Positions 42,678 to 51,416 of a stretch of 64,000 bases of DNA are shown here, piece by piece. The translations under genes were made by a program, and so were the position numbers. Source of the DNA: Mycolicibacterium aurum (GTDB lineage: Bacteria; Actinomycetota; Actinomycetes; Mycobacteriales; Mycobacteriaceae); assembly GCA_900078775.1 (NCBI GenBank), contig LT549889.1, forward strand, positions 3,348,001 through 3,412,000, given 5' to 3'. The notes under the pieces are model-generated. The model was not told the origin of the DNA and did not search any database. It was given only the letters and a program-made list of their open reading frames with translations. Each line of letters begins with the position of its first letter. Position 1 is the stretch's first letter.

Positions 42678-43640
42678 ACGAAGCGTGTTCATCGGCGGCC
42701 GGTCGGCCAGCGACACCGAGGAGGTGCGCGCGGTGTAGTCGTCGCCGTCGGCGAAGAACTGGGTCAGGCCGACGCCGGAGTCCTCGATACCGCAGCGTGA
42801 CAGCAGCGTGGCGACCACCTGCCGGCTCATCGAGGCCAGCTCGGTCAGCGGCCGGTTGCGGTGCTCGCGCACGCCCAGATTGACCTGGGCGATGCCGTCC
42901 AAGCCGTAGCGGTTGTAGGTGTCGACCAGCAGCCCGATCTCGACGCCGTAGGCGGGCGCGAACGGCACCGAGGTCAGCAGTTCCCGGGTGCCGGCGTACT
43001 CGCCGCCCAGCGGTTGCAGCACGCAGGTCAGCTCGGGCCGCAGCGCCGCCAGCAGCGGCCTGGCGACCAGTTCGGTGACCCGTCCGCCACCGGTCTTGTC
43101 CTCGCTGCCGCTCACCTTGAGCGGGCGCCGGTAGAAGCCCTTGACCAGGTGCACACCCTCGGTGGTGAGCAGCGGGCCCAGCAGCTTGGGGACGAACATC
43201 GGGTCCGGGTCGATCAGGTCGGAGTCCACGAAGACGATCAGGTCCCCGGTGGTGGCCGCCAGTGAGCGCCACAGCACCTCCCCCTTGCCGGGTCGCGGCG
43301 CCAGTTCGGGCAGTGCCGTCTCGCGGCTGACCACCCGGGCGCCGGCGGCGAGGGCCCGGATCTCGGTGTCGTCGGTGGATCCGGAGTCCAGCACGATCAG
43401 TTCGTCGACCAGGCCGTCGAGCAGCGGAGTGATGGTCTCCACCACCGAGCCGACGGTCTCTTCCTCGTTCAGTGCGGGCAGCACCACCGAGACGGTGCGA
43501 CCCGCCTTGGCGGCGATGAGCTCCTCCGCGGTCCAGGATGGACGGCCGAAACTGTGGTCCGTCATCCAGCGGTGGCCTGTCACCGCGTCAGTCTCGTCGA
43601 TCTCGGCCAGCTCTGGTGTCAGCTCCGATATCAGGCTCAT
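42675..43640 (-). CDS. gpgS: Glucosyl-3-phosphoglycerate synthase
   Basis: 321 residues, first step of methylglucose lipopolysaccharide synthesis (NDP-glucose plus 3-phosphoglycerate). GT-A fold: KAGRTVSVVLPALNEEETVG near residue 45, VLDSGSTDDTEIRALAAGAR, RPGKGEVLWRSLAATTGDLI, DxD in VFVDSDLIDPDP, and C-terminal MSRQVVATLLSRCGIEDSGV. Starts 31 bases after folP2. The 3' end is duplicated as a 38-bp repeat. Confidence 0.94.
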   Translation of the reverse strand: MSLISELTPELAEIDETDAVTGHRWMTDHSFGRPSWTAEELIAAKAGRTVSVVLPALNEEETVGSVVETITPLLDGLVDELIVLDSGSTDDTEIRALAAGARVVSRETALPELAPRPGKGEVLWRSLAATTGDLIVFVDSDLIDPDPMFVPKLLGPLLTTEGVHLVKGFYRRPLKVSGSEDKTGGGRVTELVARPLLAALRPELTCVLQPLGGEYAGTRELLTSVPFAPAYGVEIGLLVDTYNRYGLDGIAQVNLGVREHRNRPLTELASMSRQVVATLLSRCGIEDSGVGLTQFFADGDDYTARTSSVSLADRPPMNTLR

Positions 43641-43671
43641 GCGCGCTCCGCCTTCGGCTGCTCGCTGTACG

Positions 43672-44547
43672 TCATGCCAGTCCCCTCACCGTGCGCGTCG
43701 GCGGACGCGATCCGTGGATCGACGCGACCATTTCCAGTACGCGTCGAGTGGGACCGACTTCGTGCACCCGGAACATGGCGGCCCCGTCGGCGGCGGCCAG
43801 AGCCGTCGCCGCCAGCGTGCCCTCCAGGCGTTCGGTCAGTCCCACACCCAGAGTCTCCCCGACGAAATCCTTGTTACTCAGGGCCATCAGGACCGGCCAT
43901 CCCGTGTTTACAAGATCTTTCACATGGCGCAACAAACTAAGACCGTGGTAAGTGTTCTTGCCGAAATCGTGAGTGGGATCGATCACTATCGACTCCCGCG
44001 GCACCCCGACCGCGGCCGCGTGTTCGGCCGCGGCGGTCACCTCGACGATGACGTCGTCGACCACTCCACGTTCGCTGATGCCGTAGTTCACCCGGAACGG
44101 CCGGGTCCGCGGGACGGCGCCGCCGGTGTGCGAGCAGACCAACCCGGCACCGAATTCGGCGGCCACCTCGGGCAGGCCCGGGTCCGCCCCGGCCCAGGTG
44201 TCGTTGATCAGGTCCGCCCCGGCCGCGCAGGCCTGTTTGGCGACGGTCGCACGCCAGGTGTCGACGCTGATGAGTTGGTCGGGGTAGGCGCCGCGCAGCC
44301 ATTCGATGAACGGCACCACCCGGGCGATCTCCTCGTCGGCGTCCACGGTGTTGCCCGGGCCGGCCTTGACGCCGCCGATGTCGACGACGTCGGCGCCCTC
44401 GGCGATCACCCGGTGGGCGGCCTCCTTGGCGGCCTCGTCGGTGAACGTGGCACCACGGTCGTAGAAGGAGTCCGGGGTGCGGTTGACGATCGCCATGATC
44501 AGCGCTCGATCGCCCGCCACCGGGCGGCCCAGGAAAGTCGACTGCAC
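43672..44547 (-). CDS. folP2: Dihydropteroate synthase-like protein FolP2
   Basis: 291 residues, TIM barrel with the two pterin-binding signatures: LIMAIVNRTPDSFYDRGATF near residue 17 and GADVVDIGGVKAGPG near 50. INDTWAGADPG and IVIDPTHDFGKNTYH follow. Mycobacterial FolP2 lies next to gpgS and, unlike FolP1, has been reported not to act as a true DHPS. GTG start, leaderless (TAGCCT 44559-44554, start seven bases beyond). Followed closely by gpgS. Confidence 0.92.
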   Translation of the reverse strand: MQSTFLGRPVAGDRALIMAIVNRTPDSFYDRGATFTDEAAKEAAHRVIAEGADVVDIGGVKAGPGNTVDADEEIARVVPFIEWLRGAYPDQLISVDTWRATVAKQACAAGADLINDTWAGADPGLPEVAAEFGAGLVCSHTGGAVPRTRPFRVNYGISERGVVDDVIVEVTAAAEHAAAVGVPRESIVIDPTHDFGKNTYHGLSLLRHVKDLVNTGWPVLMALSNKDFVGETLGVGLTERLEGTLAATALAAADGAAMFRVHEVGPTRRVLEMVASIHGSRPPTRTVRGLA

Positions 44548-44553
44548 GCTTCC

Positions 44554-44559
44554 AGGCTA
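44554..44559 (-). promoter_or_regulatory. Leaderless -10 element of folP2
   Basis: TAGCCT on the minus strand, GTG start at 44547. Confidence 0.5.
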
Positions 44560-44610
44560 TAGGCCGCCGTATCCTGCGCATTTTCGCTGCCCAGACCGGG
44601 TTGGTGAGCG

Positions 44611-44670
44611 GCGAAACACGCGTACCGGTCGCTTCCACCGCGACGAAAGCGACCGGTACGCGTGTTTCGC
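44611..44670. terminator. Perfect 24-bp inverted repeat between fadD6 and folP2
   Basis: Arms 44611-44634 and 44647-44670 are fully complementary (outer end GCGAAACACGCG, inner CGGTCGCTT), 12-base loop, no T tract. Lies just after the fadD6 stop; likely its terminator, possibly a dispersed palindrome. Confidence 0.65.
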
Positions 44671-44685
44671 GCGCTACTCGAGGCG

Positions 44686-46458
44686 CTACTTCGGGCGCTT
44701 GCCCGCGACGACCTCGTCGACGTACTCCGGGTAGAAGGGCACATAGCCCTCACTCTTGCCGGCCAGCACGTACAGCGGGTCCTCGACCTCCTCGCCATAG
44801 CCCTGCTTGCGCAGTTCGACCTTCTGGCTCTTGAACGTCGAGGTGTGCGCCAGTTCGGGCACGACCCGCACGAACAGCGGCACCGCGTAGCCGGGCAGAT
44901 GCGCGTAGGCCGTCTTCGCCAGCGCGGCACCGTCGAAATCCACGCCCGACTTCAGCTGCAGCGCAACCATTCCCGCACGGCCGCCGGCCCCGGGCACCTC
45001 GACGCCGAACACCGTGGCCTCCTCGACCTGCGAATCACCGGACAGCCCGGCCTCGACCTCGGTGGTGGCCACGTTCTCCCCCTTCCAGCGGAAGGTGTCG
45101 CCGAGCCGGTCGGCGAAGGCGGCGTGCCCGAAGCCCTGCGAGCGCATCAGATCACCGGTGTTGAACCAGACGTCGCCGTCCTTGAAGGCGTCGCGCACCA
45201 ACTTCTTCTCCGACGCCGATTTGTCGGTGTAGCCGTCGAACGGCTGCAGGCTGCTCACCTTGGACAGCAGCAGGCCCGGCTGTCCGCGCTGGACCTTGCG
45301 CAGCCGGCCGTCCGGGCCGCGCGCGGGTTCACCGGTCTCCAGGTCATATTCGACGAACGCCACCGGGCTCGGGCAGATGCCGGTGGACTTCGACACGTTG
45401 AACACGTTGACGAACGCGGTGTTGCCCTCGCTGGCGGCGTAGAACTCGCAGACCCGCGGGATGCCGAAACGGCTGGTGAACTCGTCCCAGATCGCCGGGC
45501 GCAGCCCGTTGCCGCAGATCACCCGGACCTTGTGCTTGCGGTCGGTGGGTTTGGGCGGCTGATTGAGCAGGTAGCCGCAGATCTCGCCGATGTAGACGAA
45601 CGCGGTGGCGTCGTACTCGATCACCTCGTCCCAGAACCGGGAGGCCGAGAACGACTTGCCCAGCGCCAGGGCGGCCCCGGCGTTGAGCGCCGAGCCGACC
45701 GACACCGTAAGGGCGTTGTTGTGGTACAGCGGCAGGCAGCAGTACAGGGTGTCGTTGCTGCTCAGCCGCAGTCCCAGACCGCCGAAGCCGGCCAGCGCCC
45801 GCAGCCAGCGGTAGTGCGTCATGACGCTGGCCTTGGGCATCCCGGTGGTGCCCGAGGTGAAGATGTAGAAGGCCTTGTCCTTGGCCAGCACCGCCGCGGT
45901 GGCCGCGGGGTTGGTGGTCGGCGCGGTGAGCGCGGCCTGTTTGAGTTCCTCGAGGGTGATCAGGCCCTCGGTGCACACCCCGCTGTCGGTGATCGGTTCG
46001 ATCAGATCGGACTCGGCGACCACGGCCTTGGCGTCGAGCAGGCCGATGCTGTGGGCGAGCACATTGCCGCGCTGGTGGTAGTTGAGCATGCCGGCGGTCG
46101 CACCGCACTTGACGGTCGCCAGCATCAGCAGCACCGCGTCCGGCGAGTTGCGCAGCATGATGCCGACGACGTCGCCGTGGCCCACACCGCGGGACGCGAG
46201 CACCGCGGCATATCGGTTGACCGTCTCGTTGGCCTGCCGGTAGGTGATGCGCTGGTCCTCGAACTTCAGGAACACCCGGTCGCCGTACTGGGCGGCGCGT
46301 TCCTGGAAGACCTTGCCGATCGAGGTCTTGGCGCCCGGCCGGGCGCCCATGCCGGTGACCACTCCCCGGATGATGGCCGGGGCGTCCAACAGGAAACCTG
46401 GAATTCTGCCGGCGATGTCGAGCAGTCCGACGCTGGCGCGGGTGGAGTCCTCACTCAT
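44686..46458 (-). CDS. fadD6: Long-chain fatty-acid acyl-CoA synthetase FadD6
   Basis: 590 residues, FATP/very-long-chain type. ATP/AMP motif FYIFTSGTTGMPKASVMTH near residue 180, YNGNGLRP-like VICGNGLRPAIWDEF near 310, EFYAASEGNTAF (FATP-type), WFNTGDLMRSQGF near 430, and the C-terminal FRWKGENVATTEVE. Start ATG 46458 (MSEDSTRAS); the frame is open 17 codons further up but has no support. TAGGGT (46471-46466) precedes the ATG by eight bases, and its first three bases are the stop codon of the LOG gene. Confidence 0.93.
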   Translation of the reverse strand: MSEDSTRASVGLLDIAGRIPGFLLDAPAIIRGVVTGMGARPGAKTSIGKVFQERAAQYGDRVFLKFEDQRITYRQANETVNRYAAVLASRGVGHGDVVGIMLRNSPDAVLLMLATVKCGATAGMLNYHQRGNVLAHSIGLLDAKAVVAESDLIEPITDSGVCTEGLITLEELKQAALTAPTTNPAATAAVLAKDKAFYIFTSGTTGMPKASVMTHYRWLRALAGFGGLGLRLSSNDTLYCCLPLYHNNALTVSVGSALNAGAALALGKSFSASRFWDEVIEYDATAFVYIGEICGYLLNQPPKPTDRKHKVRVICGNGLRPAIWDEFTSRFGIPRVCEFYAASEGNTAFVNVFNVSKSTGICPSPVAFVEYDLETGEPARGPDGRLRKVQRGQPGLLLSKVSSLQPFDGYTDKSASEKKLVRDAFKDGDVWFNTGDLMRSQGFGHAAFADRLGDTFRWKGENVATTEVEAGLSGDSQVEEATVFGVEVPGAGGRAGMVALQLKSGVDFDGAALAKTAYAHLPGYAVPLFVRVVPELAHTSTFKSQKVELRKQGYGEEVEDPLYVLAGKSEGYVPFYPEYVDEVVAGKRPK

Positions 46459-46465
46459 GCGGTCA

Positions 46466-46471
46466 ACCCTA
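46466..46471 (-). promoter_or_regulatory. fadD6 -10 element embedded in the LOG gene stop codon
   Basis: TAGGGT on the minus strand; its TAG is the LOG stop (46471-46469). ATG at 46458. Confidence 0.4.
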
Positions 46472-47032
46472 GTGATTCGGGACACAGGCGCTGAGAGCCG
46501 CCTCAACATTGCTGACCAGGATCAACCGATCCAGGGCGCGTGCACCGACGTAGCCGGTGTCCACGAGGCCCCGCAACCAGTTCAGCAGTCCGTCGTAGTG
46601 ACCGAACGGATCGAGCATGACGATCGGCTTGTCGTGCATGCCGAGGTAGCCCGCGGTCCAGGCCTCGAAGAACTCCTCCAGGGTGCCGATGCCGCCGGGC
46701 AGCGCGATGAAGGCGTCGGCGCGCTCCTCCATCACCTGCTTGCGTTCCCGCATGGTGTCGGTGACGACGAGTTCGTCAGCCAGGACGTCGGCGAGCTCGC
46801 GGTGCACGAGCGCCTTCGGGATGACCCCGATGGTCGCGCCGCCGCGCTGCCGGGCGCCGTCGGCGACCGCGCCCATCGCCGAGACGTTGCCGCCACCGGA
46901 CACCAGGGTCCAGCCCCGGTCGGCGATGGCCCGGCCGACGGCGGCGGCGAGTTCGAGTAGCTCGGGGTGGGTCGGACCGGACGCGCAGTACACGCAGACG
47001 GCCCACGAGCGGGTTTCCGGCGCATCGGGCAC
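46469..47032 (-). CDS. LOG-family protein (cytokinin riboside 5'-monophosphate phosphoribohydrolase-like)
   Basis: 187 residues, Rv1205 homologue. Rossmann-like fold with VCVYCASG near residue 12, GWTLVSGGGNVSAMGAVADG, and the LOG signature PGGIGTLEEFFEAWTAGYLG near 115. Cleaves nucleoside monophosphates to base and ribose-5-phosphate; in M. tuberculosis this protein has been linked to cytokinin release. GTG start, leaderless: TAGGTT (47044-47039), start seven bases beyond. Confidence 0.9.
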   Translation of the reverse strand: MPDAPETRSWAVCVYCASGPTHPELLELAAAVGRAIADRGWTLVSGGGNVSAMGAVADGARQRGGATIGVIPKALVHRELADVLADELVVTDTMRERKQVMEERADAFIALPGGIGTLEEFFEAWTAGYLGMHDKPIVMLDPFGHYDGLLNWLRGLVDTGYVGARALDRLILVSNVEAALSACVPNH

Positions 47033-47038
47033 GACCCA

Positions 47039-47095
47039 AACCTACCGCTGGTTTCACCCTGGTCGCGCGGCCGGCCGCCATACACTGCGACGGTG
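47039..47095. promoter_or_regulatory. Divergent leaderless promoters of the LOG and TPR-like genes
   Basis: Minus strand TAGGTT (47044-47039), GTG at 47032. Plus strand TACACT (47081-47086), GTG at 47093. Both starts lie seven bases after the hexamer. Confidence 0.55.
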
Positions 47096-48316
47096 CCCAT
47101 GCCGCCCAGCCCCGCGGGTGCGGCCGCCGACGCGCTCGGCCGTGGGGACCTCGCCGCGGCCGAGGATCTGGCGCGGGCGGCGTTGCGCGAGGGCGAGTGG
47201 CTGCCGGCCCGGCTGACGTTGGCCCAGGCGTTGGCCTGGCAGGGACGCGGCCGCGACGCCGATGCGGTGCTCGCCGAGGTCGACCCGGGAACGCTGACCG
47301 AGGCCGACCTGATCGCGTGGGCGCTGCCGAGGGCGGCCAATCAGTTCTGGATGCTCGACGAACCCGAGCGGGCCACCGCCTTCCTGCGCGCCACCCGCGC
47401 CCGGCTGCGGTCGGCGACAACGGTGGACGCCCTGCTGAGTACCTTCGCGATGAACGCCGGGCGCCCGCAGCGGGCGTTCGAGCTCGCCGAGTCGGTACTG
47501 GCCGCACCGGACGCCGAGGACCGCGCCGTCGGCTGGGCGGCCTCGGCGGCGGCGCTCTCGGCGGCCCGGATGGGCCGCTTCGCGGCGGTGGACGCCCTGG
47601 CGATCCGCGCGAACGCTGCCGGGCATCCGGGGCTGCTGCGGTTCACCTCCGCGTTCGGGCAGACCACCATGCTGACGATGACCGGCGAACTGGACCGGGC
47701 GGAGTCGCTGGCGCGCCAACTCACCGCCCCGGCGCAGCCCTCACGGGCGATCGCGCAGGTTCTGCTGGGCGAGGTCGTGCTGACCCGGGGCGAGCTGGGT
47801 GCGGCGGTCGCACTGCTGGGTGAGGCCGCCACCGCGCTGGCCGTCACCGGGTACTCCTGGGGTCCGTTGGCGTGGATGTTGCTGGCGCAGGCGTTCGGCC
47901 GGCAGGGCCTGGCGGTGGATGCGGCCAAGGCGCTCACCCGCGCGGAGGCCCGGCACGGCCTGAAATCGATGTTGTTCGCGCCGGAGCTGGCGCTCGCCCG
48001 GGCGTGGACCTGTTCGGCCCGACGCGACCCGGCGGGTGCGATCGCGGCCGCCCGCGAGGCGGCACGCGCAGCGATCCGCGGCGGCCAGTCCGCGGTCGCG
48101 GTCCGCGTGTTGCACGACGCCGCGTGTCTGGGCGACCGGCGGGCCGCCGAGAGCCTGACCGCGCTCGAATTGGATTGTGCGTTCGCTGGTTTGGCCGTCG
48201 AACATGCGCGCGCGCTGGCGGAGAAGGATCCCGCCGAAATGGACTCCGTTGCCAGAAAACTCGTTGCGTTCGGAATATCGAGAAGCCGGTCGGACGGGTC
48301 GAAGCAGACCCGCTAG
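47093..48316 (+). CDS. TPR-like helical-repeat protein
   Basis: 407 residues, almost wholly alpha-helical Ala/Leu-rich repeats resembling tetratricopeptide arrays (AAEDLARAALREGEWLPARL, LARQLTAPAQPSRAIAQVLL, AVALLGEAATALAVTGYSWG). It resembles the C-terminal repeat region of large LuxR/MalT-type regulators but has no ATPase or DNA-binding domain. Start GTG 47093 from leaderless geometry; an in-frame start at 46967 would run into the LOG gene. Probably a scaffold; partners unknown. Confidence 0.7.
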   Translation: MPMPPSPAGAAADALGRGDLAAAEDLARAALREGEWLPARLTLAQALAWQGRGRDADAVLAEVDPGTLTEADLIAWALPRAANQFWMLDEPERATAFLRATRARLRSATTVDALLSTFAMNAGRPQRAFELAESVLAAPDAEDRAVGWAASAAALSAARMGRFAAVDALAIRANAAGHPGLLRFTSAFGQTTMLTMTGELDRAESLARQLTAPAQPSRAIAQVLLGEVVLTRGELGAAVALLGEAATALAVTGYSWGPLAWMLLAQAFGRQGLAVDAAKALTRAEARHGLKSMLFAPELALARAWTCSARRDPAGAIAAAREAARAAIRGGQSAVAVRVLHDAACLGDRRAAESLTALELDCAFAGLAVEHARALAEKDPAEMDSVARKLVAFGISRSRSDGSKQTR

Positions 48317-48381
48317 CGCGGCACCCGGCGACCCCCTAATGTTGCGTCGTCAAACACCCAGGGTCGACGGGGAGCAACACC

Positions 48382-50445
48382 ATCAAGGAACCGGACACCG
48401 GCGCAACCGTTAGGGAGAAGCGCCTCGACATCCAGGGCATGCGCGCGGTCGCGGTGCTGCTCGTCGTGTTGTTCCATGCCGAGGTCCCCGGTTTCGGCGG
48501 CGGTTACGTCGGCGTCGACGTCTTCTTCGTCATCTCCGGGTTCCTCATCAGCACCCATTTGCTGGAGGCCCTGCGGAACCGGGGCGGCATCGGGTTCGCG
48601 GCCTTCTACGCCCGGCGGGCCCGCCGCCTGTTGCCGGCGGCCTTCCTGGTCATCCTGGCCACCGTGCTGGCGGCCCGGGTGCTGGTGTCTCCCATTCAAT
48701 TCGGATACGTGGTGAAGGACGCCATCGCGGCGACCTTCTACGTCCCGAACATGTGGTTCGTCCACAACGCGACGGACTACCTCGCCGAGAAGACCCCGTC
48801 GTTGTTCCTGCACTACTGGTCACTGGGCGTGGAGGAACAGTTCTACCTGCTGTGGCCGCTGCTGCTGGCGTTGCTGTTCCGGTGGTTCACCAAGCGTTGG
48901 ACGCTGGCGATCGCCATGTCGGTGATCGTGGCGCTGTCCTTCGCGGTGTGCCTGCAGCTCACCAGAGTGGCCCAGCCGGCCGCGTTCTTCACGCTGCCGG
49001 CCCGGGTGTGGGAGTTCGGACTCGGCGCACTGGTGGCGCTGGCGCTGCTGGATGGCCGCAGACTGTTCGCGCCGCGGGCGGCCGCCGTGCTGGGCTGGGT
49101 GGGCTTGGCCGCGGTGCTCGGCACCGGGATGTTGTTCAGCGTCAAGACCGTCTATCCCGGCGCGGCCGTAGCGATCCCGGTGCTGGGTGCGGCGCTGCTG
49201 ATCGCGGCGGGCACCGCGCCCGGTGGCCCGGCGGCCCTGCTGAGCGTGCGCCCGGCGACCTGGATCGGCGACATCTCCTACTCGCTGTATCTGGTGCACT
49301 GGCCGGTACTGATGTTGCCGGTCGCCGCCGGTGCGTACATGGAGCAGTTGCCGATGTGGGCGCGGGTCGCGCTGGCGCTGGCCTGTGTGCCGCTGGCCTG
49401 GCTGCTCTACACCTACGTCGAGGTGCCCGGGCAGCGGGTGCAGTGGCTGCGCGTGGCGCGCCCGCGACGGACCTTCGCGGTGGCGGCCGGGGCGATGGCG
49501 GCCATCGTGGCGACCGCGGTAACGGCGGGGCTGCTGGTCGGGACCCGGCTCGACACCGGCAAGCCCGCGCCGGCGGCCACGGTCGCGGCCGGTCCGGTCG
49601 GCACCGATTACGTGCCGAGCAACCTCGTCCCCTCCCTCACCGCCGTCGTCGAGGACAAACCGGTGCTCTATGACAACGGGTGTCACCGGGAGCTGGGTGA
49701 CACCGACCCCGCCGACTGCGTGATCGGGACGAATCCGGCCGCGCCGCGGGTGGTGCTGTTCGGCGATTCCCATGCGGCACAGTGGTTCCCGGCGCTGCAA
49801 CCGCTCGCCGACCGTGGCGCGGTGCGGCTGGAATCGCACACCAAGAGCGGGTGCCCGGCCGCCCCGCCGGGCACCTTGCCCTATGCGAGTTGCCCGGCCT
49901 GGGTCGAGGCGGTGTCGGAGAAGTTGTCGACCGATCCGCCGGCGGTGATCCTGCTCGGTAATTTCGGCAAGCGCTATCTGGAGGACGAGCAGGATCGCGG
50001 TGAGCTCTGGCGACAGGCCCTGACCGAGACGATCGACCGCCTACCCGCCGCGTCACGGATCGTGCTGATCGCCGACACCCCGTCCATCGGGGTGACGCCG
50101 TCGATGTGCCTGGCCCGGTTCTCCGAGCAGGCCGACCACTGCGCGTTCGAGCGCGCCGAGGCGCTGGACGCGGAACTGCGGGCGGTGGAGCGGGCCGTGG
50201 CGGAGCGGTTCGACAATGTGTCCTACCTGGATTTCACCGAGCTGATCTGCAACACCGCACAATGCCCGAGCATCATCGGCAACACCCTCGTCTACCGGGA
50301 CGACAGCCACATCACCACCGCGTTCGCCCGGGCGCTCTCCGGCGCCGTCACCTCGGCCGTGCAGGACTATCTGCCGTCAGCCGGCCAGGAATCCGCGCCT
50401 GCCCAGGACATCCTCACGGTGCGGCAGGTCCCCGGTCAGCGGTGA
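48382..50445 (+). CDS. Acyltransferase 3 / SGNH hydrolase fusion membrane protein
   Basis: Up to 687 residues, OafA/PatB-like O-acetyltransferase. N-terminal acyltransferase 3 domain: LDIQGMRAVAVLLVVLFHAE with the catalytic His, GGGYVGVDVFFVISGFLIS, RRARRLLPAAF, about ten helices to residue ~390. Then an extracellular SGNH domain: VVLFGDSHAAQWFPAL near 455 (Ser) and DDSHITTAFA near 650 (Asp/His). The start is uncertain: ATG 48439 would cut into the first helix motif, and no ATG/GTG/TTG lies between it and the stop at 48337. An ATC at 48382 sits seven bases after GGGGAG and may initiate. Likely acylates a cell-surface glycan or lipid. Confidence 0.85.
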   Translation: MKEPDTGATVREKRLDIQGMRAVAVLLVVLFHAEVPGFGGGYVGVDVFFVISGFLISTHLLEALRNRGGIGFAAFYARRARRLLPAAFLVILATVLAARVLVSPIQFGYVVKDAIAATFYVPNMWFVHNATDYLAEKTPSLFLHYWSLGVEEQFYLLWPLLLALLFRWFTKRWTLAIAMSVIVALSFAVCLQLTRVAQPAAFFTLPARVWEFGLGALVALALLDGRRLFAPRAAAVLGWVGLAAVLGTGMLFSVKTVYPGAAVAIPVLGAALLIAAGTAPGGPAALLSVRPATWIGDISYSLYLVHWPVLMLPVAAGAYMEQLPMWARVALALACVPLAWLLYTYVEVPGQRVQWLRVARPRRTFAVAAGAMAAIVATAVTAGLLVGTRLDTGKPAPAATVAAGPVGTDYVPSNLVPSLTAVVEDKPVLYDNGCHRELGDTDPADCVIGTNPAAPRVVLFGDSHAAQWFPALQPLADRGAVRLESHTKSGCPAAPPGTLPYASCPAWVEAVSEKLSTDPPAVILLGNFGKRYLEDEQDRGELWRQALTETIDRLPAASRIVLIADTPSIGVTPSMCLARFSEQADHCAFERAEALDAELRAVERAVAERFDNVSYLDFTELICNTAQCPSIIGNTLVYRDDSHITTAFARALSGAVTSAVQDYLPSAGQESAPAQDILTVRQVPGQR

Positions 50446-50528
50446 CGGTCTCAGTCGATCGTGCGGTAGTGCACAGCCGGTGGCCAGCTTCGACCGCTAC
50501 GGTGACCTTGACCGAGAGGAAGTCATCG

Positions 50529-50762
50529 ATGCGCCGAATCGCAGCCGCCACAGCATGTTTGGCGATCGTATCCGGCACTTTGTGCACGGCGGCACCGGCC
50601 CAGGCCGACCACCCCGACCCGGCCCCACAGCCGTCGGACAGCTCCGGCATCCAACAATTCCCCAACCCGCTGTTCTGGCTCCACCCCCTCGACCGCGAAC
50701 CCCATATGGGCCCGCACGGCCTCCGGCATTCGGTCCGCACGGCACACCGCCCGACGCCGTAA
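50529..50762 (+). CDS. Small secreted protein
   Basis: 77 residues. Clear Sec signal peptide RRIAAATACLAIVSGTLCTA ending AQA near residue 26, then a Pro/His-rich mature part (DHPDPAPQPSDSSGIQQFPN, PHMGPHGLRH). ATG 50529 with GAGAGGA upstream. No known domain. Followed by 257 bases (50763-51019) with no gene, only a small GGGAG/CTCCC hairpin near 50828-50843 and an AT-rich stretch near 50875-50905. Confidence 0.6.
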   Translation: MRRIAAATACLAIVSGTLCTAAPAQADHPDPAPQPSDSSGIQQFPNPLFWLHPLDREPHMGPHGLRHSVRTAHRPTP

Positions 50763-51019
50763 TTCGGCCAACCCAGCAAACTTTCGACGACGCCACAACT
50801 CGGTCCCGTCAAGATCAGTAGTCGCTCGGGAGTTTCGTCTCCCCCGCCATTGCCATGTTCGTACGGTCGTTCCCTATACACAGATAAGGCCACCTAAATA
50901 CGACTTCTAGCAGTGTGCTTGGCAATCCAGGGCAGCAGTCCCTGGACCCGCCGAGAATCGGGTCTACCATGGCGCTGTGGGCTAATTCTTCGCAGAATAA
51001 ATCCGCAGATGGGGCAGAC

Positions 51020-51289
51020 ATGAAGAACATCATCATCAGCGCCATTGCCGCCGCCATGACGGCCGGCACACTCATCACCGCACCGGCCGCCCTGGCCGCC
51101 CCTGCCACCGACCCGACCGTCGATGTCACGCAGGACGGCCCGTTCGCCGGTCCGTTCCCGTTCCCGACCGCGTTCCCGCGCCTGATGCGGGAACCGAGGT
51201 ACGAATCGACGGGCGTCGGCCTCGGAGTCCGCTCGGTCCGCTCGGTCCGCTCGGCGTACTCCATCCCGCCGTCGAACCCGACCGCATAG
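51020..51289 (+). CDS. Small secreted protein with a 9-bp tandem repeat
   Basis: 89 residues. Signal peptide KNIIISAIAAAMTAGTLITA to LAAP, then DPTVDVTQDGPFAGPFPFPT and a C-terminal part with RSVRSVRSAYS encoded by three 9-bp repeats (51227-51253). ATG 51020; the frame is open upstream but the signal peptide fixes the start. No known domain. Confidence 0.6.
   Translation: MKNIIISAIAAAMTAGTLITAPAALAAPATDPTVDVTQDGPFAGPFPFPTAFPRLMREPRYESTGVGLGVRSVRSVRSAYSIPPSNPTA
51227..51253 (+). repeat. 9-bp in-frame tandem repeat
   Basis: Three copies of GTCCGCTCG, encoding the Arg-Ser-Val units of the small secreted protein; a site prone to copy-number change. Confidence 0.85.
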
Positions 51290-51416
51290 GGACCGCGGCC
51301 TCGCACCCGAGTGGCACCGCCACCCGGGGCGGGTAGTCGTCGCGCGTACGCCCGAAACTTCCGCAAAGCGCCCTCACGCACCCGCCATAGACTTGGCCGA
51401 GACGACGGGGGCACAC

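Noticed and set aside
44662..46494. 610-residue plus-strand frame opposite fadD6
   Set aside because: Mirror frame of a conserved acyl-CoA synthetase; composition bias only.
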